Assembly: GCA_023398955.1 (NCBI GenBank)
Contig: JAEWRL010000097.1
Location: 186,001-250,000 of the forward strand
DNA: 64,000 bases
Origin: Pseudomonadota bacterium
Lineage (GTDB): Bacteria > Myxococcota_A > Polyangia > Polyangiales > Polyangiaceae
Reading direction: 5' to 3'
Positions within the stretch are counted from its first letter, which is position 1. Every line of letters starts with the position of its first letter. Position numbers and translations under genes: made by a program. Of this stretch, positions 46,661 to 54,758 are shown in pieces. The notes beneath the pieces are model-generated. The model did not search any database. It was given only the letters and a program-made list of their open reading frames with translations, and was not told the DNA's origin.

Positions 46661-47146
46661 ATGGACCTCGGCTATTGCGAGCTCAGCTTCAGGCCCGACA
46701 CCAAGATGGTGTCGATCGTGCGGCGCTTCGTGAGCGACTTCTACGAACGCATGTTGACGGACCAGGAGGGTATCCACAGGGTCGCGCTCGCCACGCACGA
46801 GCTGCTCGAGAACGCAGTCAAGTACTCGTCTGATGGGGAGGCCACTATCAGGATCCAGGTAGACCAGGCAGGTTCGAAGGCCATCGTCACGATCCGCACT
46901 CGCAACCGGACGGATCCAACGAACGCCGCCGTCCTGCGGCGCATGCTCACAGAGCCCAGCTCCGGAGATCCCTTCGAGATGTACCAGGATGCCATGCGCC
47001 GTAGCCTCCTGGACGGTGAGGGCTCTCGTCTGGGCCTGGCTCGCCTGCGGGCCGAGGCCGACATGCATATGGTGCTCGAAGCGGGGCCCGTCGAGGAAGT
47101 GCGGCTGCTCGCCACCACGCAAATGCTCCTGGAGGAAGCCTCGTGA
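46661..47146 (+). CDS. HATPase-type regulatory ATP-binding protein
   Basis: The 161-aa product resembles the anti-sigma/serine-kinase (RsbW/SpoIIAB-like) HATPase fold: HRVALATHELLENAVKYSSD (N-box with ELxxNAVKY), and GEGSRLGLARLRAEADMHMV for the later box, with the middle glycine motif weak. It is followed by a damaged STAS-like reading frame, and such ATPase/STAS pairs usually form partner-switching modules. The ATG at 46661 is used; an in-frame ATG at 46601 with an AAGG upstream is an alternative. Confidence 0.72.
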   Translation: MDLGYCELSFRPDTKMVSIVRRFVSDFYERMLTDQEGIHRVALATHELLENAVKYSSDGEATIRIQVDQAGSKAIVTIRTRNRTDPTNAAVLRRMLTEPSSGDPFEMYQDAMRRSLLDGEGSRLGLARLRAEADMHMVLEAGPVEEVRLLATTQMLLEEAS

Positions 47147-47432
47147 GCGTTCCCCAGCGCTTGCCAGCGAGATCGAACGACTGACGGTCGACCTCACACG
47201 CCTCGAGTTCGTGAACTCCTCCTGTCTCAAGGGGCTCGTGACGTGGGTCGTGAACCTCCAATCCAACGATGAATCCTCGCGCTGCCGCATCGTGTTCCGG
47301 TCGGACACGGAAACCCTCTGGCAGCGACGCAGCCTCCGCGCGCTGAGCTGCTTCGCGGTAGACTTGGTGACCATCGAGACGCTGGCGAGCTTAGCGTTCG
47401 CCCCTCCGCAACGTACGCTAAGCTCGGAGCCT
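47143..47432 (+). pseudogene. Damaged STAS-like gene (partner of the HATPase gene)
   Basis: A GTG at 47143 overlaps the HATPase stop (GTGA), as in coupled genes, but this frame stops after 13 codons. From about 47160 the frame shifted by one encodes a STAS-like half: SEIERLTVDLTRLEFVNSSC, then LKGLVTWVVNL and RCRIVFRSDTETLWQRRSL. It has no start codon near its beginning and no stop before hemB, with which it is in frame. A deletion plus frameshift that removed the first ~45 residues explains this best. The C-terminal half still looks protein-like, so damage is recent or partial, or a sequencing error. Confidence 0.5.
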
Positions 47433-48413
47433 ATGCGCACCGTACGTCCACGAAGAAACCGCGTCAGCCCTGGCGTTCGCGCCCTGGTGACCGAACATCG
47501 GCTGTCCGTTTCCAACTTGGTCCTCCCTCTCTTCGTCCAGGAGGGGGCGCACAGCGAAACACCTATCTCGAGCATGCCAGGCCAGTCCCGGCTCGGGATT
47601 CACCGCCTCGTCGAGAAGGCACGCGCGGCCCGCGACCTCGGAGTTCGCGCCATCGCCCTCTTCCCGGTCCTCGATACGGCGATGAAGGACGCGCGCGGTA
47701 CCGAAAGCACGAACGATGAGGGCCTGCTGCAGCGAGCAATCCGTGCGCTCAAGGGAGCGGTTCCAGACCTGGTCGTGATCACGGACGTTGCCCTGGATCC
47801 CTACTCGAGCGATGGCCACGATGGCGTCGTGCTCGACGGCCGCATCGACAATGACGCGACCCTGCCAATCCTCGCGGCGATGGCCGTCGCCCAAGCGCGG
47901 GCGGGCGCGGACATCGTCGCCCCTTCGGACATGATGGATGGTCGCGTCGCGGCGATTCGCTCGGCCCTCGACGCGGCCGGCTTTCTGGACACCGGCATCT
48001 GCAGCTACTGCTGCAAGTATGCCTCCTCGTTCTATGGCCCGTTCCGCGATGCCTTGGACTCCGCGCCCCGGAGCGGTGACAAGCGCACTTACCAGATGGA
48101 CCCAGCCAATCTCCGTGAATGCCTTCGCGAGGTGCGGCTGGACGAAGCCGAAGGGGCGGATTGGCTGATGGTCAAGCCGGGGCTGCCCTATTCCGATGTC
48201 GTGCGCTATGTCGCCGAGCGAACTCACCTGCCGGTTGCGGCCTACCACGTGAGCGGCGAGTATTCGATGCTGAAGGCTGCTGCGGCTCGGGGGTTCCTCG
48301 ATTACGAGGCGTGCCTGCTCGAGAGCCTGCTCTGCCTACGACGAGCGGGGGCAAGTATCCTCTTCACCTATGGAGCCCTCGATGCAGCGCGGCTCCTCGC
48401 GGAGGGCCACTAA
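47433..48413 (+). CDS. hemB: Delta-aminolevulinic acid dehydratase (porphobilinogen synthase)
   Basis: HemB condenses two 5-aminolevulinate molecules to porphobilinogen in heme synthesis. The 326-aa product has the two active-site lysine contexts (SYCCKYASSFYGPFRDA and WLMVKPGLPYSD) and SDMMDGRVAAIR. The metal-site loop reads DVALDPYSSDGHDG, lacking the three Cys of zinc-type enzymes, so it should be the magnesium-dependent type. The start ATG at 47433 has CGGAG 4-8 nt upstream; the in-frame STAS-like sequence before it is not part of HemB. It converges with glnE. Confidence 0.95.
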   Translation: MRTVRPRRNRVSPGVRALVTEHRLSVSNLVLPLFVQEGAHSETPISSMPGQSRLGIHRLVEKARAARDLGVRAIALFPVLDTAMKDARGTESTNDEGLLQRAIRALKGAVPDLVVITDVALDPYSSDGHDGVVLDGRIDNDATLPILAAMAVAQARAGADIVAPSDMMDGRVAAIRSALDAAGFLDTGICSYCCKYASSFYGPFRDALDSAPRSGDKRTYQMDPANLRECLREVRLDEAEGADWLMVKPGLPYSDVVRYVAERTHLPVAAYHVSGEYSMLKAAAARGFLDYEACLLESLLCLRRAGASILFTYGALDAARLLAEGH

Positions 48414-48446
48414 ACGTCTCCCGAACGAGGCGCTCTCTTGACCGCA

Positions 48447-51400
48447 TCAAGCCACGACCCCGAGAACATCGCTGTAGGTGGCGCGCACGGCCTCGGTGAC
48501 CTGGCGGTAGTGACTGAGAAGCACTTCCTCTTCACTCGCGTCGCCGCGCCGCTGAAAGCCCATCCTACGAGCGAGTTGAGACAGGCCCGCTTGACGGAGG
48601 TCCAGGACGCTGGTCCCGGCACCGCGCAGCACGTGGATGCGTTGCTCCAGCCTGCGCAGGAAGGCATAGCCATCGGTCAGGGTGGCGTGCGCGCCCGCTT
48701 CCAAGTAACCCCCAGCGCGGAGGGCGTCCAGAGCCGTACCCGTATCCGTCGTGCGGATGGAGCGGTCATCGCCGTGAGCCATCTGAAGCCACTGGGCAAG
48801 GAACTCGATATCCAGCAGCCCGCCGCGCCCGGTCTTGAGGTCCTTCCGGTCTCGCGTCTCGCGACCCAGTTCCCGTTCCATCCTCCACCGCAGGTGGTGC
48901 ATCGCTTCGACGGGGGGAGCTCCCTGCTCGTACGCTGCTTGCGCAGCAACCCGCTCGACGCGGGCGCCAAGCTTCATGTCCCCAACGCAAGCGCGCGCAC
49001 GCAGCAGCACCTGGCGCTCCCAGGCACCGCTGGAACGGGACGCCACCGGCGCCGGGGATTGGACCGTCCCCCCTTGGAGGGCGACACCATGGTAGCGAGC
49101 GAAGCCCCCCAGAGAGGTGACGAGCATGCCTTGGGCTCCAGAGGGGCGGAGGCGCGTGTCAAGCTCGTAGCCTGCTCCCTCCGGGTGCGCCGTCGCGATC
49201 AGTCGAATCACGCTCTGAGCGCGCCGCACGAAGTGTGAGGTCGGGTCCTCGATGCCCGGAGCTGCCTCCGGATCGAAGATGAAGATCACGTCCAGATCCG
49301 ATCCGTAGCCGATGTCGCGCCCCCCGAGCTTTCCCATGGCAATGACGGCCAAGCCCGTGGGATCCCCGTCGCACGCATAGGCGACGGCGTGGCGAAGGAT
49401 CTCGTCGGCGAGATCCGAGAGTGTGCGGGTGACCACACGCAGCTCCACGGCGCCAGCGAGATCTGCGACGGCCAGCTCGACCGTAACCCTGCGCTTCGCG
49501 CGCCGGAGGGCGCCGACGAAGGCCTCACGCCGCTCGAAGGCGTCGCAGGCTTCCCGCGGAATCAGCTCCAGCTCGCCGCTCACCGAGCGCCTCGCATCCG
49601 GCGCGGACAGGCCGCCGAAGAGGACCAGTTGAGACAGATGGGGATGGTTGATGACCGCGTCGCCAACGAAGATGCTCGCACCCAAGGCGTTCACGAACCG
49701 CCGCACGGCACGTGGATCCTGGCTGAACGCGGTCCCGAAGAGATGTGCCGCCTCCACCCGTCCACAAAGGGCACGCAGATACGCCGCGGCCTGCTCCGGA
49801 TCCGAGGCGCCCGCGATCGACTCGAGCACGGCGAGTACCAGATCCGGAGACCGGGCACGAGCGCGCTCCCCCAGAATCCCATCCGGGCGCCGCGCCACTG
49901 CGAAGAGGTGCTCGGAGACGTCGCCTTCCCCGAAAACGTTCTTGATCTGGTCCTTGATGTCACAAACGCTCTCAGCCGAGTCGATGCGGGCCAGCAATAG
50001 CTGAAACTGCCCCTGTGGGCGCGGAGCCTCCGGCGAGAGCCCTCGGAACATCGCCGCAACACCCTCGCGGGCACCGGTGAGGTGCGCGACGAGCGCGCCC
50101 CCATTCTCATAACCCAGGGAACGCGCCAACCGATCGAGGTCGGTGGCACCCTCGGGCAGCAGATGCGTCTGAGCCCCCGACATCCACTGCACTCGGTGCT
50201 CGACGCGCCGCAGGAGCAGGTAAGAGTCCGCGATGGCGCGCGCCTCCCGATCCGTGACGAGCCCTCGACTCCTCAAGCGCGACAATCCCGCGAGGGTTCC
50301 AGGGCTACGAACGTTGGGATCGGCCCCGCCCCAGATGAGCTGCAGGGACTGCACGAAGAACTCGGCCTCACGGATCCCACCGACTCCGAGCTTGAGGTCC
50401 CTCTCCGGCGCAGGGCTCAGCTCGAGCCGCGACCGTTCCACCATCTCCGCCAGCTCACGCGCCACGGACGGGTCCACGTTGCGGCGGTAGACGAACGGTT
50501 CGAGAACATCGCGGCCAAAGCTCGTCCAGAGCGCCCCGCCGCCAACGCAGCAGCGGGCGCGGAGCATGGCAGCGCGCTCCCAGAGTCGTCCCCAGGTCTC
50601 GTAGTAGCGCTCGGAGGCGGCGAGGGAGTTGGCGACCGGACCCTGCGTTCCCTCAGGGCGAAGGCGCAAGTCCACGGGCCAGACCCGGCCATCGGCGGTC
50701 GTCGCGTCCATCAGCGCCAATGCGCGCCGCACCACGTGCGTCCAGTGCTCGTGGAGGGTCAGGCGACTCCCTCCCTCGTCGGTGTCGTAAACGAACACGA
50801 TGTCCACATCCGAGCCGGTATTGAGCTCCAACCCGCCCAACTTGCCCAGTCCAACCACCATGAGCTCCGCGGGAGCACCATCTGCGCGGCGCGGCGGCCC
50901 CCATCGCTCTTGCGTCCAGAGCGCCGCGTGCGTGACGGCGACCTCCAGGAGGGAATCTGCCAGCTCGCTGAGCTCCCGCGCCGTCACGGTCAGGCCTGCG
51001 CCGCCGAGGGCCGCGGGCAGGAGCTCCCGCAGCGCGATCCGCGCCTTCTCCTGCCAGGCGTAGCGGCGCAAGCAGCGACTGACCTCCTCCGGTTGCCCCG
51101 CGCCCATCATCAGGCGTTGACCCAACGCCGCCGTGTGATCCTGGCGCTGGCGTTGCACGCTCCACCCGGTGTTCCGGATGAGGTCGAGAGACGCCAGCTG
51201 CCAGTCGTGGCGCGGGTGGAGCGGAGGAAACACGGTCCCGAGCAGCACGGCTAGAGTGGAGCCCGAGGTGCGGAGCTCCTTGCGCGTGTGCTCGAACCGC
51301 TCCGGGTCGATGCCCTCGGCAAGAGCGAGAAGGTTGGAGTCTTCGACCGCGTACACGGGCTGGCAGTCTAACGTCCGGACACAGGTCGGGGGCCGAATTC

Positions 51401-51479
51401 CGTGCGCAATACAGCGGAGCCTGTTAGTATCGGAGTCGCTGTCCCCCGGGGGGTCGACGGGCTCGCTGCCCGAGGCCAC
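48447..51479 (-). CDS. glnE: Glutamine synthetase adenylyltransferase / adenylyl-removing enzyme GlnE
   Basis: GlnE adds and removes AMP on glutamine synthetase in response to nitrogen status. The 1010-aa protein has two nucleotidyltransferase domains: VVGLGKLGGLELNTGSDVDI at ~209 and VIAMGKLGGRDIGYGSDLDV at ~710, each followed by GlnE-type helical regions (KLGVGGIREAEFFVQSLQLI and KTGRGGLLDIEFLAQWLQMA). Both catalytic Asp pairs are present. The start is GTG at 51479; the first ~40 residues are poorly conserved, so a later start is possible. It is divergent from the phosphoesterase gene and convergent with hemB. Confidence 0.93.
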   Translation of the reverse strand: MASGSEPVDPPGDSDSDTNRLRCIAHGIRPPTCVRTLDCQPVYAVEDSNLLALAEGIDPERFEHTRKELRTSGSTLAVLLGTVFPPLHPRHDWQLASLDLIRNTGWSVQRQRQDHTAALGQRLMMGAGQPEEVSRCLRRYAWQEKARIALRELLPAALGGAGLTVTARELSELADSLLEVAVTHAALWTQERWGPPRRADGAPAELMVVGLGKLGGLELNTGSDVDIVFVYDTDEGGSRLTLHEHWTHVVRRALALMDATTADGRVWPVDLRLRPEGTQGPVANSLAASERYYETWGRLWERAAMLRARCCVGGGALWTSFGRDVLEPFVYRRNVDPSVARELAEMVERSRLELSPAPERDLKLGVGGIREAEFFVQSLQLIWGGADPNVRSPGTLAGLSRLRSRGLVTDREARAIADSYLLLRRVEHRVQWMSGAQTHLLPEGATDLDRLARSLGYENGGALVAHLTGAREGVAAMFRGLSPEAPRPQGQFQLLLARIDSAESVCDIKDQIKNVFGEGDVSEHLFAVARRPDGILGERARARSPDLVLAVLESIAGASDPEQAAAYLRALCGRVEAAHLFGTAFSQDPRAVRRFVNALGASIFVGDAVINHPHLSQLVLFGGLSAPDARRSVSGELELIPREACDAFERREAFVGALRRAKRRVTVELAVADLAGAVELRVVTRTLSDLADEILRHAVAYACDGDPTGLAVIAMGKLGGRDIGYGSDLDVIFIFDPEAAPGIEDPTSHFVRRAQSVIRLIATAHPEGAGYELDTRLRPSGAQGMLVTSLGGFARYHGVALQGGTVQSPAPVASRSSGAWERQVLLRARACVGDMKLGARVERVAAQAAYEQGAPPVEAMHHLRWRMERELGRETRDRKDLKTGRGGLLDIEFLAQWLQMAHGDDRSIRTTDTGTALDALRAGGYLEAGAHATLTDGYAFLRRLEQRIHVLRGAGTSVLDLRQAGLSQLARRMGFQRRGDASEEEVLLSHYRQVTEAVRATYSDVLGVVA

Positions 51480-51560
51480 CTACGGGCCCATTGGCCGCGC
51501 TGGGTACCTGGGTTTTTCGACTTGTCTTCCAGGAGCGAGCCACGTAAGGGAAGCAAAACT

Positions 51561-52199
51561 GTGCGTTTTCTCTGTATCTCGGACATCCATGGTCATCTCA
51601 CCGCGCTCGACGCCGTGCTCGCTGAGGCAGACCAACGCGGCTGGGATCAGCTGGTCGTCTGCGGAGATCTCTGCTTCCCGGGACCAGATCCGCTGGGCGT
51701 CTGGATGCGGCTCATCGAACACCGTGCCGTCTGCACTCAAGGTGTTGGCGATCGCGCTCTGGCGAGAGTGGATCCGAACAAGCTGAGCGCTACGACGGAC
51801 ACGGAGCGGAACCGCATCGACTGGCTCCGCAAGACCCATCAGCGGTTGGGTGAAGTCATCATCACCCGCCTCGGCAGGCTGCCCACGACAGCGCGGCTGC
51901 CCGTGGAGTCCGGGCACAGCATGATGGTGGTACATGGTTCCCCCATGGATCCCACGGAGCCCATGGCGGTCGAGATGGACGATGAGGAAATGTCCAGCCT
52001 GCTTGGGGATGACTGCGGCGACATCGTCATCTGTGGCGGTAGCCACGTGCCTTTCGACAGGCTCGTGGGAGAGGTGCGGGTAGTAAACGTCGGCAGCGTG
52101 GGCGAAGCGCCGGGCGGCGCTCACGCGGACGCGACAATCATCGAGACCTCGCCGCTCGGCGTCAGTGTCCATCAGTTCTCGGTAGTGCTGCACGGATAG
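51561..52199 (+). CDS. YfcE-like calcineurin-type phosphoesterase
   Basis: The 212-aa product has VRFLCISDIHGHL (DxHG), VVCGDLCFPGPDP (GDxxxxG), VVHGSPMDPTEPM and VICGGSHVPFDRL (GxSH/GH), a YfcE/MJ0936-like small phosphoesterase. The usual GNHD box is replaced by a GVGDRALARV stretch, so one metal ligand may differ. The GTG at 51561 is used because AAGGGAAG lies 7-15 nt upstream; the longer upstream frame overlaps glnE. The substrate is not predictable. Confidence 0.8.
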   Translation: MRFLCISDIHGHLTALDAVLAEADQRGWDQLVVCGDLCFPGPDPLGVWMRLIEHRAVCTQGVGDRALARVDPNKLSATTDTERNRIDWLRKTHQRLGEVIITRLGRLPTTARLPVESGHSMMVVHGSPMDPTEPMAVEMDDEEMSSLLGDDCGDIVICGGSHVPFDRLVGEVRVVNVGSVGEAPGGAHADATIIETSPLGVSVHQFSVVLHG

Positions 52200-52209
52200 C
52201 GGGGGCGCC

Positions 52210-52947
52210 TCAGTCACAAGACGTGCGGCACCCGCAGCCCCCCGAAAATTCAGGCTTACGGCTGGCGCGTACCATCTCGACCCCCTCCCTCGCAATGAGC
52301 GCGGCAAGTCCCAGCGCCGCCATGGCGTCTGCCCACCACAGAGCGGGTGCCACGGCGAAGAGCAGGCTGCCGGCGAGCAGAACCACGGAGAGCTGAATGC
52401 AAGCCAGCGAGCAGGCGGCGTCGCTGGCCATCGTAGAGCTGTCGAGCGCAACCGCGACCCGCTTCTTGGCGCGCCACAAGTACACCATGAAGCTCAGGCT
52501 GGCCGTCGAGATCACGATTCCAGCCAGCGTCGTCTCGGGCGCTTGGCGAGTCCATAGCCTCCATAGCGCCCCAACCACCGTCACCAGAGCGAGCAGACAG
52601 AAGAGCAGCCCGATCCCCAAGGTTGCCTTACGTTCGCGAGCCTCCAGCGCAGAGCGGGCGTCCGCTGGTACCGAGAACCGCCATAGGACCAACCCCGCTG
52701 AAGCGACCTCGATGAGACTGTCGAGCCCGAATCCCAACAGGGCCAGGGATTCGTCCGCGACGCCCAAGGGGACTGCGAGGACTGCTTCTACGACGTTGTA
52801 GGCGATGGTGAGGCGCGACAGAACCACCGCCCTCGCGACGTTGGGGTCCCGGAAGGGGAGGGACTGGGGAGCCGCACCAAGCATTGGTGAAAGGAGGTAG
52901 GGCCGAGAATCCAAAGTGCCAGCGCCGGGCGCCGCAGGCGGCCTCAC
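52210..52947 (-). CDS. CDF-like cation transporter with Cys-rich tail
   Basis: The protein (245 aa from a GTG, 224 from the ATG at 52884) has about six hydrophobic segments and a cation diffusion facilitator-like pattern: VADESLALLGFGLDSLIEVAS in TM2 and VALDSSTMASDAACSLACIQ in TM5, with Asp at the metal positions. It lacks the usual ~80-residue cytoplasmic domain and ends in GGCGCRTSCD, a possible metal-binding tail. It is a plausible metal exporter, but substrate is unknown. The start is uncertain because neither candidate has a good ribosome site. Confidence 0.75.
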   Translation of the reverse strand: MRPPAAPGAGTLDSRPYLLSPMLGAAPQSLPFRDPNVARAVVLSRLTIAYNVVEAVLAVPLGVADESLALLGFGLDSLIEVASAGLVLWRFSVPADARSALEARERKATLGIGLLFCLLALVTVVGALWRLWTRQAPETTLAGIVISTASLSFMVYLWRAKKRVAVALDSSTMASDAACSLACIQLSVVLLAGSLLFAVAPALWWADAMAALGLAALIAREGVEMVRASRKPEFSGGCGCRTSCD

Positions 52948-53261
52948 GAGGATGAAGGGGCGTTGTCAATGCGCCAGCGAGGTGTCGCTGACGTGAAAAC
53001 TGCGTTTCCGTTCAGTTGTCCACAGCTGATGAACATCCTGTGGACAACTGGTGTTGCAACTCGAGGACGCGGAGAATCCACTGTCGGAACGGAGCTTGAC
53101 CCACGAGCCTGGGCGCTCAACAAACGAACAGTCGTCCACTCTGTTCAGGGGCTTGTCGCATCTTCGTCCGGCTGTACACCCAGCCCTTACTACTCGTCGG
53201 GCGGGAGGTTCCTGCGTCGACTCATCAGGAAGCCTTTCGCCGAAAGCTGGGTGCTAGGGAT
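52948..53261. other. Intergenic region with paired DnaA-box-like sites
   Basis: A 314-nt divergent region between the CDF-like gene and a methyltransferase gene. It contains an inverted pair of TTGTCCACA sites (53013-53050) and a GAACAG-N9-CTGTTC inverted repeat at 53126-53146. It shows no AT-rich unwinding element, and no dnaA, dnaN or gidA is near. No convincing ORF is present. Confidence 0.6.
53013..53050. promoter_or_regulatory. Inverted pair of DnaA-box-like sites
   Basis: A perfect 13-bp inverted repeat, CAGTTGTCCACAG and CTGTGGACAACTG, encloses 12 nt. Each arm contains TTGTCCACA, the GC-rich form of the DnaA box (E. coli TTATCCACA). Centres are 23 bp apart, about two helical turns. 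It could bind a DnaA dimer to control a gene or titrate DnaA; the downstream target would be the methyltransferase or the divergent transporter. Confidence 0.6.
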
Positions 53262-54101
53262 GTGAGCGTGAAGCCATCGACGCCCGAGCCCGACCTCAAA
53301 CACGCCGGGATGGCGCAACCAGCGCGCACCTACGCGGCCAAGGATGACAGGAAGTTCCTCGTCTACCGCCAGTTCGACGAGCCGCGCTGGCGCGCATTTG
53401 CGAACCTGCGTCACCGGTATCTGGGTGACGCGCGGGGACCGTTTCCCTCCGAAAGCCTCCCTGACCGCCTGGCTCGGGCGCTGCTGGAACGACGCGCCAT
53501 CATGCTGAAGGAGCTCCTCGAGTCCTTCGAGCTCTACGCGAGGGTCCGCAAACGCGTGCGAAGACCGACGATGATGGACCTCTGCTGCGGGCACGGGCTC
53601 ACGGGGTTGCTCTTTGCACTCTGCGAGCGCTCCGTGACGCGCGTGATCCTCACCGACGAGAGGCGACCCCGCTGCTACGAGCAGGTCTATGCTGCCGTCG
53701 TCCAGGTCGGCCCTTGGGTGGCCGAGAAGGTGACGTTCCGGGAGGCTCCTCTGGAAGGGCTCAGCGCTCGCGATGCCGAGATCCCGCGCGACTGCGGGAC
53801 CCTCATCGTCCATGGCTGCGGGTCCCTGACGGACCGCGGTCTAGAGATCGGGATCCGTTCGGGAGGCCCCATCGCCGCCATGCCCTGCTGCTACAAGACC
53901 GCTACCCGTACTGCCCCACTCGGTCTGGAGCACGCACTCGGTCGCATCCTGGCCGCCGACATCGCTCGCACTTACAGGCTTCACGACGCTGGGTACCACG
54001 TCGATTGGTCAGCGATCCCGGAGGCCATCACCCCGATGAACCGCATCCTCGTTGCCTGGCATCCGGGAGCCCACTCCGCGCAAGGTGCGACGCCTAGGTA
54101 A
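53262..54101 (+). CDS. Class I methyltransferase-like protein
   Basis: The 279-aa product has a Rossmann methyltransferase motif I in MMDLCCGHGLTGLLFALCER and a following acidic turn (VILTDERRPRCYEQV), then a CGTLIVHGCGSLTDRG strand that resembles a small-molecule or protein methyltransferase acceptor region. A later Cys pair (AAMPCCYKTATR) may be functional. No precise family is assigned. The start is GTG at 53262. It lies downstream of the DnaA-box-like pair. Confidence 0.72.
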   Translation: MSVKPSTPEPDLKHAGMAQPARTYAAKDDRKFLVYRQFDEPRWRAFANLRHRYLGDARGPFPSESLPDRLARALLERRAIMLKELLESFELYARVRKRVRRPTMMDLCCGHGLTGLLFALCERSVTRVILTDERRPRCYEQVYAAVVQVGPWVAEKVTFREAPLEGLSARDAEIPRDCGTLIVHGCGSLTDRGLEIGIRSGGPIAAMPCCYKTATRTAPLGLEHALGRILAADIARTYRLHDAGYHVDWSAIPEAITPMNRILVAWHPGAHSAQGATPR

Positions 54102-54148
54102 GCCACCGCCCTTGCTCTCCAAGGTCTGCCGCCCCGCCCCTAAACCCC

Positions 54149-54176
54149 TTGACGGCGAATATTACCCGGGTAATAT
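54149..54176 (+). promoter_or_regulatory. Promoter of the DUF2239 gene, overlapped by a palindrome
   Basis: TTGACG (54149-54154), 16 nt, then TAATAT (54171-54176) as the -10. The -10's last base is 6 nt from the start-codon A at 54183, so transcription would begin at or beside the ATG. An 18-bp perfect palindrome covers the spacer and -10, so a bound regulator would block RNA polymerase. Confidence 0.62.
54159..54176 (+). promoter_or_regulatory. 18-bp perfect palindrome, candidate operator
   Basis: ATATTACCCGGGTAATAT is perfectly self-complementary over 18 bp and is AT-rich at its ends against a GC-rich background. It sits 7 nt upstream of the DUF2239 start codon, over the -10. The regulator is not encoded next to it, as far as I can tell. 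Confidence 0.68.
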
Positions 54177-54182
54177 GGCCCA

Positions 54183-54758
54183 ATGTCTGAAACGCACACC
54201 TATACCGCCTTCCTCCACTGCACCGAGGTCGCCAATGGCCCTCTGACCGATGTACTGCTGGCCGTAAAGACTGCCACGGACCAGGGGAACGGAGAGCCAG
54301 TACTCATCTTCCGCGACGACTCCGGTGAGCAGGTGGACTTCGACTTCAGCGGCTCCCCCGCCGAGGTACTGGCACGTGCTGGGTGTACCGCTGAACGCCG
54401 TGGTCCCGGCAGGCCGAAGCTGGGCGTCGTAGCACGCGAGGTTACCCTCCTCCCTCGACACTGGGACTGGCTCGAACAGCAACCCCAGGGAGCTTCCGCA
54501 GCGCTCCGGCGGCTCATCGACGAAGCACGAAGAGTTGGCGACGCGGCAAGCGAGGCACGCGCCCGCCGACATGCCCTCGGCCGCGTCCTCTGGTCGTTGG
54601 CCGGCAACCTCCCGGACTTCGAGGAGACGTCACGAGCGCTCTTTGCTGGCGACGATGAAGAAGTCCGTAGAAACGTGAGCAGTTGGCCTCGTGACCTCCG
54701 GTCTTACGTCGAGCGGCGTCTGCCTTCGCCGGTATCGTGCAGCGCTACCTCGGCGTGA
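54183..54758 (+). CDS. DUF2239 family protein
   Basis: The 191-aa protein matches DUF2239: TAFLHCTEVANGPLTDVLLA near the start, ILIFRDDSGEQVDFDFSG, a GRPKLGVVAREVTLLPRHW stretch, and an Ala/Arg-rich helix (SAALRRLIDEARR). The family has no known function. The ATG has no Shine-Dalgarno, and the predicted transcription start is at the ATG itself, so the mRNA may be leaderless. It overlaps the convergent nuclease-like gene by 14 nt. Confidence 0.86.
   Translation: MSETHTYTAFLHCTEVANGPLTDVLLAVKTATDQGNGEPVLIFRDDSGEQVDFDFSGSPAEVLARAGCTAERRGPGRPKLGVVAREVTLLPRHWDWLEQQPQGASAALRRLIDEARRVGDAASEARARRHALGRVLWSLAGNLPDFEETSRALFAGDDEEVRRNVSSWPRDLRSYVERRLPSPVSCSATSA

Noticed and set aside
46989..47432. A genuine STAS-HemB fusion protein starting at 46989
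   Set aside because: The upstream part lies inside the HATPase gene in another frame, and HemB has its own ATG with a ribosome site; treated as a remnant instead.
52885..52897. GGTGAAAGGAGGT, a near-perfect Shine-Dalgarno on the plus strand
   Set aside because: No ORF with a start codon follows at a suitable distance; it is antisense to the CDF-like gene region.
53126..53146. GAACAG-N9-CTGTTC inverted repeat, possible LexA-type site
   Set aside because: Spacing does not match known GAAC-N4-GTTC LexA sites, and no SOS gene follows; could be chance, so not listed as a site.
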